Source of the DNA: Mesorhizobium sp. Z1-4
GTDB lineage: Bacteria > Pseudomonadota > Alphaproteobacteria > Rhizobiales > Rhizobiaceae
Assembly (NCBI RefSeq): GCF_004000235.1
Contig: NZ_RCIO01000004.1
Location: 116,555 to 180,554, forward strand
DNA: 64,000 nt
Direction of reading: 5' to 3'
In this document: positions 49,053-56,753 of the stretch, in pieces
How positions within the stretch are numbered: the first letter of the stretch is position 1
How the letters are laid out: each line of letters starts with the position of its first letter
The notes under the pieces: generated by a model
The model's input: the letters and a program-made list of their open reading frames with translations, nothing else
Databases searched by the model: none
Told to the model about the DNA's origin: nothing
Position numbers and translations under genes: made by a program

Positions 49053-49499
49053 GTGAAATATGAAAAATCCGATGCCGCGATCGCCAAGCTGACGCCCGAG
49101 CAGTATCACGTCACGCAGCAAAGCGGCACCGAGCGCCCCTATACGGGCGAATATTACAAGAACAAGGAGCCGGGCATCTATGTCGATGTGGTTTCGGGCG
49201 AGCCGCTTTTTGCCTCGGCCGACAAGTTCGACAGCTTTTGCGGCTGGCCGAGCTTCACCAAGCCGATCGTGCCCGCCCACATCAACGAGCTGCGGGACGA
49301 CAGCCACGGCATGATCCGCACGGAAGTGCGATCGGTGCATGGCGACAGCCATCTGGGACATGTTTTCAACGATGGCCCCGCCGACAAGGGCGGTTTGCGC
49401 TACTGCATCAACTCGGCCAGCCTGCGCTTCATCCATCGCGATGACATGGAGGCCGAGGGTTACGGCGACTATCTCGATCAAGTGGAGGACGTTTCATGA
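49053..49499 (+). CDS. msrB: Peptide-methionine (R)-S-oxide reductase MsrB, zinc-less type
   Basis: A 148-residue enzyme reducing methionine-R-sulfoxide in oxidised proteins. The catalytic Cys is in [14 protein letters not shown], and the [10 protein letters not shown] and [12 protein letters not shown] blocks are conserved. The two CxxC zinc pairs of E. coli MsrB are absent: VVSGEPLF and [10 protein letters not shown] stand at those positions, so it belongs to the zinc-free subgroup. The start is a GTG behind GGAGG; longer frames upstream lack signals. It overlaps msrA by four bases (ATGA). Confidence 0.93.
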   Translation: MKYEKSDAAIAKLTPEQYHVTQQSGTERPYTGEYYKNKEPGIYVDVVSGEPLFASADKFDSFCGWPSFTKPIVPAHINELRDDSHGMIRTEVRSVHGDSHLGHVFNDGPADKGGLRYCINSASLRFIHRDDMEAEGYGDYLDQVEDVS

Positions 49500-50002
49500 C
49501 TGAACGCGCCGTTCTTGCGGGGGGCTGCTTCTGGGGCATGCAGGATCTGATCCGCAAGCTGCCAGGCGTGGAGATGACCCGGGTTGGCTATACCGGGGGC
49601 GACGTGCCCAACGCCACATACCGCAATCATGGCGACCATGCCGAAGGGATCGAGATCGTCTTTGACCCAAAGGTGATCAGCTACAGGCGGATTCTGGAGT
49701 ATTTCTTCCAGATCCACGATCCGACCACGGCGAACCGGCAAGGTAACGATGTCGGCCGCTCATACCGCTCGGCGATCTATTATGCCGACGAGACCCAGAA
49801 ACAGGTGGCGCTCGACACCATTGCGGATGTCGAGGCGTCGGGACTGTGGCCGGGCAAGGTCGTCACCGAGCTCGAGCCCGTCGGCGACTTCTGGGATGCC
49901 GAACCTGAGCATCAGGATTATCTGGAGCGTTATCCCAACGGATACACCTGCCATTTCCCGCGTCCCGGCTGGGTGCTGCCGAAACGCACGGCAGCGGAAT
50001 AA
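49496..50002 (+). CDS. msrA: Peptide-methionine (S)-S-oxide reductase MsrA
   Basis: A 168-residue enzyme reducing methionine-S-sulfoxide. The active site GGCFWGMQD is near residue 11, with [20 protein letters not shown] and the family block [23 protein letters not shown]. Coupled to msrB by an ATGA overlap, so both stereoisomers of oxidised methionine are repaired by one transcript. Confidence 0.95.
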   Translation: MTERAVLAGGCFWGMQDLIRKLPGVEMTRVGYTGGDVPNATYRNHGDHAEGIEIVFDPKVISYRRILEYFFQIHDPTTANRQGNDVGRSYRSAIYYADETQKQVALDTIADVEASGLWPGKVVTELEPVGDFWDAEPEHQDYLERYPNGYTCHFPRPGWVLPKRTAAE

Positions 50003-50221
50003 CGCGGACAAAAATCATACGCCGGGGCGCGGTGCGCCCCGGCCAAAACGCAAACTGTTCTTCGGCCGGCAGGCAGAACTCCTGACCAAGAACGTCACCG
50101 GAATTCGGCGAGGGCGGCGGCTCGCCCGCCCGCTGCCGCCAAGGGCGATTTCAGGAAGGCTCGAACAGCATTGTTTTCACAACAGCGTCCCCCGACAGCA
50201 AGTCAGCGACATTAATTTTTC

Positions 50222-50247
50222 TGGCTATGTATTTGAAATAATAGCCA
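50222..50247. promoter_or_regulatory. Hairpin/operator TGGCTAT...ATAGCCA
   Basis: TGGCTAT (50222-50228) and ATAGCCA (50241-50247) are a perfect 7-bp inverted repeat with 12 AT-rich bases between. It lies about 100 bases upstream of the regulator start in the same AT-rich leader. It may be a second regulator site. Confidence 0.35.
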
Positions 50248-50270
50248 TTTTGATGTGCAAATATCAGGCG

Positions 50271-50336
50271 TTTTAGTATATGTAAAATCTGCTTGACAAA
50301 CGGCCGGCCTTCCCTGAACGTTTACAAATACTAAAA
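50271..50336. promoter_or_regulatory. Inverted repeat flanking a -35-like box, likely operator
   Basis: TTTTAGTATATGTAAAA (50271-50287) and GTTTACAAATACTAAAA (50320-50336) are inverted copies matching at 15 of 17 positions. A TTGACA lies between them at 50293-50298. The right arm overlaps the expected start of transcription and ends 14 bases before the GTG of the regulator gene. The spacing, AT-rich arms and adjacent XRE-type regulator suggest autoregulation by looping or cooperative binding. Confidence 0.55.
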
Positions 50337-50350
50337 AAGGGGAGCCGCTG

Positions 50351-51031
50351 GTGGAGGGTGAGAACGCAGTCCAGTCGACGGAAACCGGTGGCGAGCCGCT
50401 GGGAACGCGGCTGCGCGAACGGCGCCAGGAGCTTGGACTGACATTGAAGGCCGTTGCCGATGCCGCAGGGCTGTCGGTTGGCTTCATCTCGCAAGTCGAG
50501 CGCGACCTGACGGTACCGTCTCTGGCGTCGCTGGCGTCGATTTCGCGGGTATTGCAAACCCCGATGACGAAGTTCCTCGCACAGCCGCGGGGCGGCCAGC
50601 CACACACCCGGCATGACGAGCGGCCGGTCTATGCGGTTCAGGCAAACGGCCTCCAGTATGAGCGGCTGTCGGCGCGTTTTCCCGGCAATGTCCTGAACAG
50701 CGTCATCGTACATGAACCGCCGGGCATGCGCTCCGAACCCATCCGCCATGAGGGCGAAGAGATGTTCTTCATCCTCAAGGGCGCGATAACGATCGAAGTC
50801 GAGGACGAGGTCACCGTCCTTTCGGCCGGCGACAGCATCCACTTCGATTCCACGCGGCGCCATTCATCCTGGAACCACACCACGGAAACAGTGAGCATAC
50901 TGCATGTATGCACGATGGACGTCTTTGGAGACGACCTGGCCGACGACAACAGGCTGGGCAACCGGGCGCGGCACAAGGTCCGACAAGAACCCGGGGACAA
51001 TGACAGCGAATCCGAGAACGCAACTGGCTGA
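50351..51031 (+). CDS. XRE-family regulator with C-terminal cupin domain
   Basis: A 226-residue regulator. The helix-turn-helix covers about residues 18-75 (LGTRLRERRQELGLTLKAVA, then GLSVGFISQVERDLTVPSLA), and a cupin sensor domain follows near 110-195 (EGEEMFFILKGAITIEVED, DSIHFDSTRRHSSWN). This SutR/PuuR-like layout usually senses a small molecule and controls nearby transport or catabolic genes. The start is a GTG behind GGGGAG. The binding-protein gene follows after 28 bases, and the inverted repeat directly upstream makes it the likely local regulator of the whole region. Confidence 0.9.
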   Translation: MEGENAVQSTETGGEPLGTRLRERRQELGLTLKAVADAAGLSVGFISQVERDLTVPSLASLASISRVLQTPMTKFLAQPRGGQPHTRHDERPVYAVQANGLQYERLSARFPGNVLNSVIVHEPPGMRSEPIRHEGEEMFFILKGAITIEVEDEVTVLSAGDSIHFDSTRRHSSWNHTTETVSILHVCTMDVFGDDLADDNRLGNRARHKVRQEPGDNDSESENATG

Positions 51032-51059
51032 ACAGAAGCAAGTAATGGGAGCAACCGAC

Positions 51060-52652
51060 ATGAAATCCATTCTCAAACCGATTACCGCGATGGCGCTGGC
51101 ATCGAGCGTCCTGGCGGCGCCCGTTGTGGCAAACGCCGGCGGCACGCTGCGCCTTGACGAAGTGGCGGTTGGCGAGATCGACCCGTCCAAGGCGTCGGAC
51201 TATGCCGACTCCATCCTGATGTTCAATCTCTACGATACGCTGGTTCTGCCGCGTCAGGGCGGTCCGGGCCACGATCCGCATCTTGCCGAAAGCTGGGAGG
51301 GTTCGGGCACCGAATACACCTTCAAGCTGCGCAGCGACGTGAAATTTCTCAGCGGCAACCCGATGACCGCGGAAGACGTTGTATTCTCGCTCGACCGCAT
51401 GAAAGCGATGGGCAAGGGCCTGTCTTACCTTTTCGGCAATGTGGAAAGTGCGGAAGCGGTCGACGCGAATACGGTCAAATTCACGCTGTCCACGCCATAT
51501 GCGCCATTCGTGGCGTCGCTGGTACGGCTGCCTATCGTCGACAAGCAGGCGGTGATGGCCAATCTCGGCGAAGGCGAGGGCGACATGAAGGACTGGGGCG
51601 AGGCATGGCTCTCGTCCAACACCGCCGGCACCGGCGCCTACAAGATTGTCTCGCACAATCCTCAGGAAGAAACCGTCATGGAAAAGAATGGCGGCTACTT
51701 CATGAATGTCGCCGAGGCTGCCCCGGACCAGGTGCGACTGCGTTACGGCCTCGAGGCCGCGACGGTGCGCACGCTGATCAGCCAGGGCGAGCACGACATC
51801 GCTTCGCAGTGGCTGCCGCCGGAGGTCATCAAGGCGCTCGCCAATGATGGCGCGCAGCTTTTGACCGAAAGCGGGACCGGCGCCTTCTACGTGAAGATGA
51901 ACACGACCAAGGCACCGCTCGACGATGCAGAGTGCCGCCTCGCTCTGGCCAATGCGTTCGACTACAACGCCGCGATCAAGATGATCGCCGTGACCGACGA
52001 CGTTTCGCAGGGTTCGGCCGCCACCGGCGCTATTCCGGTCGGCATGTTCGGTGCAAACCCGGCCGGCGACGGCCTGTCACGCGACTTGGATGCGGCAAAA
52101 GCACATCTGGCCAACTGCAAATACAGCCCCGAGGACATCAATCTCGAATTGTCCTGGATCGCCGAGGTCCCCGTTGAGGAGCGTTTCGCGCTTCTGATGC
52201 AGGCCAACTTCGCCGAACTCGGCATCAAATCCGAGATCAGGAAGCTGCCCTGGGCTTTGTTTGCCGAGCAGGTGTCGAAGCCGGAAAACACCCCGCATAT
52301 CTCGCAGCTCTTCGTCAATGCCGTAACCGGCGATCCCGATACGCTGCTTTACGGCATGTACTACTCGACGGCTGCGGGAACCTGGCAGTCACCGGAATAT
52401 CTCAACGACGCCAATGTGGACGAACTGCTCGACGCCGGACGGACAGGTGCCGACGATGCCGCTCGCGAAGCCGCCTATTCGGAACTGAACGATCGCCTGA
52501 TGGAGATTGCTCCGTCGATCTACGGCTACGACCGGCAATCGGTATTCGCAGCCAGCACGCGTGTGAAAGCGCCGGCGCTCAGCGATCCTGAAAAGGCCTT
52601 CGGGCTGGACGGAATGGGCTTCACCTTCCGTCTGATGGAAGTCGCCGACTAA
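51060..52652 (+). CDS. Family 5 substrate-binding protein of the hydantoinase locus
   Basis: A 530-residue periplasmic binding protein. The signal peptide runs to residue 26 (SSVLAAPVVANA then GG). The SBP5 fold is marked by HDPHLAESWEGSGTEYTFKL and TVKFTLSTPYAPFVASL. The ATG has GGAG 8 bases upstream; an ATG five codons earlier lacks one. The ligand is unknown but should be a substrate of the enzymes encoded downstream. A perfect hairpin follows it before the first permease gene. Confidence 0.92.
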   Translation: MKSILKPITAMALASSVLAAPVVANAGGTLRLDEVAVGEIDPSKASDYADSILMFNLYDTLVLPRQGGPGHDPHLAESWEGSGTEYTFKLRSDVKFLSGNPMTAEDVVFSLDRMKAMGKGLSYLFGNVESAEAVDANTVKFTLSTPYAPFVASLVRLPIVDKQAVMANLGEGEGDMKDWGEAWLSSNTAGTGAYKIVSHNPQEETVMEKNGGYFMNVAEAAPDQVRLRYGLEAATVRTLISQGEHDIASQWLPPEVIKALANDGAQLLTESGTGAFYVKMNTTKAPLDDAECRLALANAFDYNAAIKMIAVTDDVSQGSAATGAIPVGMFGANPAGDGLSRDLDAAKAHLANCKYSPEDINLELSWIAEVPVEERFALLMQANFAELGIKSEIRKLPWALFAEQVSKPENTPHISQLFVNAVTGDPDTLLYGMYYSTAAGTWQSPEYLNDANVDELLDAGRTGADDAAREAAYSELNDRLMEIAPSIYGYDRQSVFAASTRVKAPALSDPEKAFGLDGMGFTFRLMEVAD

Positions 52653-52665
52653 CAGGTGCCGGCTG

Positions 52666-52697
52666 GCAGCCGGGCGGACCAAGCAACGCCCGGCTGC
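52666..52697 (+). promoter_or_regulatory. Intercistronic stem-loop after the binding-protein gene
   Basis: GCAGCCGGGCG (52666-52676) pairs perfectly with CGCCCGGCTGC (52687-52697) over a ten-base loop, with no T-run after it. Such hairpins between a binding-protein gene and its permease genes typically protect the upstream mRNA from 3' decay and let the binding protein be made in excess. That role is inferred from position and structure. Confidence 0.6.
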
Positions 52698-52713
52698 GCC
52701 ACTTGGAACCAGA

Positions 52714-53742
52714 ATGATGATGCCGATTGCCCGCCTGCTTTCGAAGCGGCTGGGAACCTCGTTGCTCGTGCTTTTCGGGGTCTCCATGCTGATCTTCGCC
52801 ATCGCCCGGATCATCCCCGGCGACCCCGCCCGCATCGCGCTGGGCCCCAACGCCACGACCGAACAGGTTGCGGCGCTGCGCGCAGCGCTCCACCTCGATG
52901 ATCCGGTGTGGATCCAGTACGGATATTTTCTGGCCGATCTGGTGCGCGGCGATCTTGGTGTGTCGTTATACACAAACCGGCCCGTGACCACCGACATCGC
53001 GCAATTCCTGCCGGCGACGCTCGAGCTGGTTTTTGTCGCCGGCTTCATGATGGTGGCGATCGGCCTGCCGCTCGGAATTCTGTCGGCGCGATATCGCGGC
53101 GGCATCGCCGACAACATCGTGCGCATCGTATCGCTGCTCGGCGTCTCGGCACCCAGCTTCGTCTGGGCCGTGATCCTGATGCTGATCTTCGCCTTCTACC
53201 TGCCGCTGTTCCCCGTCGCGGGGCGCATATCGGACAGTTATTCCATTCAGGCCGTCACCGGCTTTCTGCTGCTCGACACATTGATTGCCGGCAACTTTCG
53301 CGCCTTCGGCAACGCGGCCTGGCATATCGTGCTGCCGGCCTTCGCGCTCGCTCTTTCGGGCATCGGACAGGCCACGCGGCTGACCCGCGCCAATATGGTC
53401 GAGACCTATGAGCGGCCATATATCGAGATGGCCCGCTCATACGGCTTTCCTGCCAGACGCATCGCAAATCGCTACGCATTCAAGCCCTCGCTCATTCCCT
53501 CGCTGACGATCATTGGCCTGGATTTCGCGGCGATGCTGGGCAACGCCTTTCTGGTCGAAGCGATCTTCGCCTGGCCGGGCCTCTCGCGCTACGGCGTTGC
53601 GGTAATCCTGCGCAAGGACCTGAACGCGATCGTCGGCACGGTGCTGATCATCTCGGCGACCTTCCTGATCGTGAACATCATCGTCGATCTGCTGATCGCT
53701 TTCATCAATCCGCGCATCCGGCTGTCGCAGAGGTCGTCATGA
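52714..53742 (+). CDS. Peptide-type ABC permease, DppB-like, hydantoinase locus
   Basis: A 342-residue permease with about six helices. The N-terminal SMLIFAIARIIPGDPARIAL and the EAA region PYIEMARSYGFPARRIANR are typical. Three adjacent ATG codons make the start ambiguous by two codons. It overlaps the next permease by four bases (ATGA), the first of four such junctions in a row. Confidence 0.92.
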   Translation: MMMPIARLLSKRLGTSLLVLFGVSMLIFAIARIIPGDPARIALGPNATTEQVAALRAALHLDDPVWIQYGYFLADLVRGDLGVSLYTNRPVTTDIAQFLPATLELVFVAGFMMVAIGLPLGILSARYRGGIADNIVRIVSLLGVSAPSFVWAVILMLIFAFYLPLFPVAGRISDSYSIQAVTGFLLLDTLIAGNFRAFGNAAWHIVLPAFALALSGIGQATRLTRANMVETYERPYIEMARSYGFPARRIANRYAFKPSLIPSLTIIGLDFAAMLGNAFLVEAIFAWPGLSRYGVAVILRKDLNAIVGTVLIISATFLIVNIIVDLLIAFINPRIRLSQRSS

Positions 53743-54572
53743 AACGCACGATCTCCATATTGATTGCCAATCCGCTGTCGCTCCTGGGCGTGGTGCTGGT
53801 CGCCACGGTCGTGCTGTCGGCCTTGTTCGCCGACTTCATCGCGCCATTCCCCGAGCATCGCGGCGCAGTGGTCGACTTCGCCAATTTCAACAAGGCGCCG
53901 GAATGGCCCTATATCATGGGCACCGATCTGGTCGGCCGCGATATTTTCTCGCGCATTCTCTACGCCTTTCGCATCTCGCTCATTCTCGGCGTGGTCGTGC
54001 TGGCGATTGCTGTGCCGATCGGGGTCACCGTCGGGCTGGTTGCCGGCTATTTCGGCGGCTGGACCGAATACATCCTCATGCGCATCACAGACATCTTCCT
54101 GTCGATCCCGCCGCTGGTGCTGGCAATGTCGATCATGGGCGTGCTGGAGCCAACGCTCGCCAACGGCATGCTGGCCGTCACGGTGATGTGGTGGCCCTGG
54201 TATACGCGGCTTGTCTACAACATCACCCGCTCCGAGCGCGAAGAGGGTTATGTGCTCGCAGCCGAGGTGATCGGCGCTTCGCCGCTGCATGTCATCTTCC
54301 GCGAAATCCTGCCCAACTGCGTGCCGGCCGTCGTCACCAAAATGACGCTCGACCTCGGTTTCGTGATCCTGATCGCATCCTCCCTGTCATTCCTTGGCCT
54401 TGGCGTACAGCCGCCGACGCCCGATCTCGGATCCATGGTCGCCGACGGCGCAAAATATCTGCCGGACAGCTGGTGGCTGACAGTGTTCCCCGGTCTCGCA
54501 ATCCTGGTCGCGGTGTTCGGCTTCAACCTGATCGGCGACGCCTTGCGTGACATTCTGGGGGCGGATCAATGA
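53739..54572 (+). CDS. Peptide-type ABC permease, DppC-like, hydantoinase locus
   Basis: A 277-residue permease with the typical YIMGTDLVGRDIFSRILYAF block near the N-terminus and the EAA loop LAAEVIGASPLHVIFREILP. It is coupled to both neighbours by ATGA overlaps and partners the DppB-like permease to form the channel. Confidence 0.92.
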   Translation: MKRTISILIANPLSLLGVVLVATVVLSALFADFIAPFPEHRGAVVDFANFNKAPEWPYIMGTDLVGRDIFSRILYAFRISLILGVVVLAIAVPIGVTVGLVAGYFGGWTEYILMRITDIFLSIPPLVLAMSIMGVLEPTLANGMLAVTVMWWPWYTRLVYNITRSEREEGYVLAAEVIGASPLHVIFREILPNCVPAVVTKMTLDLGFVILIASSLSFLGLGVQPPTPDLGSMVADGAKYLPDSWWLTVFPGLAILVAVFGFNLIGDALRDILGADQ

Positions 54573-55450
54573 GCCGGCCGCTGCTCGATATCCGCAACCT
54601 CACTCTGGGCTTCAAGGGCTGGACGGGTGTCACCGAAGTGCTGCACGGCATATCGCTGAACATCCAGCCGGGCGAGCGTGTGGCGCTGGTGGGCGAGTCG
54701 GGCTCCGGCAAGTCCGTCACCGCTCGCATCGTGCTCGGCATGCTGCAATCGCTGCGTTCGGCCCGTATCGGCGGCACCGTCGAATTCGACGGCCGCAATC
54801 TGGCGCAGATGTCGCGCACCGAGCGCCAGCAACTGCGCGGAACGCGCATCTCGATGATCTTCCAGGACCCGACATCGTCGCTGAACCCGGTCTACCGGAT
54901 CGGCACGCAATTTCATGAGGTGCTGAAGCGTGAGGCGCCGGGCGTCTCCTATCGGGAGGCGATGAAGCGCGCCGCCGAGATTTTGCACGAGGTCTCGATC
55001 GGCGATGCCGAACGCGTACTCAATTCCTACCCGTTCCAGCTGTCGGGAGGCATGAACCAGCGCGTGATGATCGCGATGGCGCTGGCAAACGAGCCCGACC
55101 TGCTTCTGGCCGACGAACCGGGCACCGCGCTCGACGTCACGGTGCAGACGCAGACACTCGACCTGATGCGCGGGCTGGTGGAGCAGCACAACACGGCCGT
55201 GCTCTTCATTTCGCACAATCTCGGCGTGGTGCGCGAATTCGCCGACCGGGTGTATGTGATCTACAAGGGACGCATCGTCGAGCACGGCCCGACGACTGCG
55301 CTCTTTGATGACCCGCGCCACCCTTACACACGCGCATTGATGATGGCCGTGCCGCGCCTGACCGGCGGCGGCGTACCCGACATCGACGACGATGCCAGCG
55401 CGTTTTCCGCACCTCTGGTCGATCACCTTTCGGGGGAGGGACGGCCATGA
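54569..55450 (+). CDS. Peptide-type ABC ATPase, DppD-like
   Basis: A 293-residue ATPase: Walker A GESGSGKSVTARIVLG, Q-loop FQDPTSSLNP, signature LSGGMNQRVMIAMAL, Walker B LLLADEPGTALD, and the C-terminal oligopeptide/dipeptide extension (DPRHPYTRALMMAVP). Coupled by ATGA overlaps to the permease before and the second ATPase after. Confidence 0.93.
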   Translation: MSRPLLDIRNLTLGFKGWTGVTEVLHGISLNIQPGERVALVGESGSGKSVTARIVLGMLQSLRSARIGGTVEFDGRNLAQMSRTERQQLRGTRISMIFQDPTSSLNPVYRIGTQFHEVLKREAPGVSYREAMKRAAEILHEVSIGDAERVLNSYPFQLSGGMNQRVMIAMALANEPDLLLADEPGTALDVTVQTQTLDLMRGLVEQHNTAVLFISHNLGVVREFADRVYVIYKGRIVEHGPTTALFDDPRHPYTRALMMAVPRLTGGGVPDIDDDASAFSAPLVDHLSGEGRP

Positions 55451-56256
55451 GCGATGCCCTGATCTCCATTCGCAACGTGTCCAAGACATTCGATGCCGGC
55501 GGCCAAGCCGTGAAGGCGCTGGACGACGTTTCGCTCGACGTCGAGCGCGGTTCATGCATGGCGATTGTCGGGGAATCCGGGTCCGGCAAAAGTACGCTCG
55601 CCAATATTGTGCTCGGCATCTACCCGCCGACCTCAGGCGAGGTTCTCTTCGACGGCCAGCCCCTGCCGGCACGACGCACAAAGCTGAACCGCCGGCAGAT
55701 CCAGCTTGTCCAGCAAAACCCGCTTTCCTCGCTCAATCCGAAACGCACCATCGGTGCCTCGCTCAGGCTGGCGCTCGACGTTCACGGAATCGGCGAGCGC
55801 GCGCAGCGCAAGGATATGGTGCGGGCGCTTCTGGAAGAGGTTCACCTGCCGCATGAATTCGCCGACCGCGCGCCCGCAGCGCTTTCGGGCGGTCAGCGCC
55901 AGCGTGTGGCGATCGCCCGCGCTCTCGCCTGCCAGTCGGAGCTGGTTGTGCTCGACGAACCGACCTCCGCACTCGACGTGCTGGTGCAGGCGCGTGTGCT
56001 GAAGCTTCTCGGCGAGCTGCAGCCGAAGCGCAAACTCACCTATATCTTCATCACCCACGATCTCGCGGTGGTGCGCAATATCGCCGACCGGGTCGCAGTT
56101 TTCGAGAAGGGCCGCATCGTCGAGACGGGCCCGACGCGCAATCTCTTCGAAAAACCCGAACACCCCTATACGCGCGCGCTCATTGGAGCCGTGCCGGTCA
56201 TCACGCGCGACGAGCTGGCGCTCCGCGCAACCCTTTCCACGGAGACAGATACATGA
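55447..56256 (+). CDS. Peptide-type ABC ATPase, DppF-like
   Basis: A 269-residue ATPase: Walker A GESGSGKSTLANIVLG, Q-loop VQQNPLSSLNP, signature LSGGQRQRVAIARAL, Walker B LVVLDEPTSALD. It completes the importer and overlaps the following GAF gene by four bases, tying the GAF protein to the transporter at the translation level. Confidence 0.93.
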   Translation: MSDALISIRNVSKTFDAGGQAVKALDDVSLDVERGSCMAIVGESGSGKSTLANIVLGIYPPTSGEVLFDGQPLPARRTKLNRRQIQLVQQNPLSSLNPKRTIGASLRLALDVHGIGERAQRKDMVRALLEEVHLPHEFADRAPAALSGGQRQRVAIARALACQSELVVLDEPTSALDVLVQARVLKLLGELQPKRKLTYIFITHDLAVVRNIADRVAVFEKGRIVETGPTRNLFEKPEHPYTRALIGAVPVITRDELALRATLSTETDT

Positions 56257-56750
56257 ATACGGAGGCCGCTTTCGGCGCTGCCCTTGGCGCAACCGGCAGC
56301 CAGCCGACAACCGTGTTCGACGCGCTCAACGCGTTGACCGAGGCACTTGTCGGCGTACGCCTGTTCACCCTGATGACGTTTGACGCCGCCACGGGCGAGG
56401 CGCGCCGCATCTATTCCAACATGCCCGATGCCTATCCGGTCCTGGGAACCAAACCCGTAAACGAGACACACTGGACCGGGGTCGTGCTCGACCGCCACGA
56501 GACGTTTGTCGCCAACGACATCGATGAAATCGCGCGGGTTTTCGACGATTTCGAGCTGATCCGTTCGCTTGGCTGCGAATCCGCCATCAACGTGCCCATC
56601 GTGGTCGACGGTTCCGTGATCGGCACCATCAACTGCCTGCACGAAGCCGGCTTTTACACAGCAGAGCGCGTCGAAGCATCCAACAGGCTGAAGCTGCCCG
56701 GAGCAGCCGCCTTTCTCCTCGATCGACTGATTTCCGCCAAGGGAGCCTGA
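56253..56750 (+). CDS. Stand-alone GAF-domain protein
   Basis: A 165-residue protein that is essentially one GAF domain: LFTLMTFDAATGEARRIYS, VLDRHETFVANDIDEIA and SAINVPIVVDGSVIGTINCL. No helix-turn-helix, kinase or cyclase part is attached. GAF domains bind small molecules or are redox-active (fRMsr). Its position between the ATPase and hyuA genes, with an ATGA overlap, suggests a ligand sensor or accessory factor of the pathway. It resembles GAF proteins annotated near other hydantoinase-type genes. Function unknown. Confidence 0.75.
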   Translation: MNTEAAFGAALGATGSQPTTVFDALNALTEALVGVRLFTLMTFDAATGEARRIYSNMPDAYPVLGTKPVNETHWTGVVLDRHETFVANDIDEIARVFDDFELIRSLGCESAINVPIVVDGSVIGTINCLHEAGFYTAERVEASNRLKLPGAAAFLLDRLISAKGA

Positions 56751-56753
56751 ACA

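Larger units (their letters stand above)
50003..50350. other. Intergenic region before the XRE-cupin regulator
   Basis: The left part holds a perfect 10-bp hairpin, GCCGGGGCGC GGT GCGCCCCGGC (50021-50043), probably the msrBA terminator although no T-run follows. The right part (50200-50340) becomes strongly AT-rich and contains the inverted repeats listed separately. No gene was seen. Confidence 0.6.

Noticed and set aside
50021..50043. Hairpin as a certain msrBA terminator
   Set aside because: The stem is perfect but no T-run follows, so it is mentioned only in the intergenic entry.
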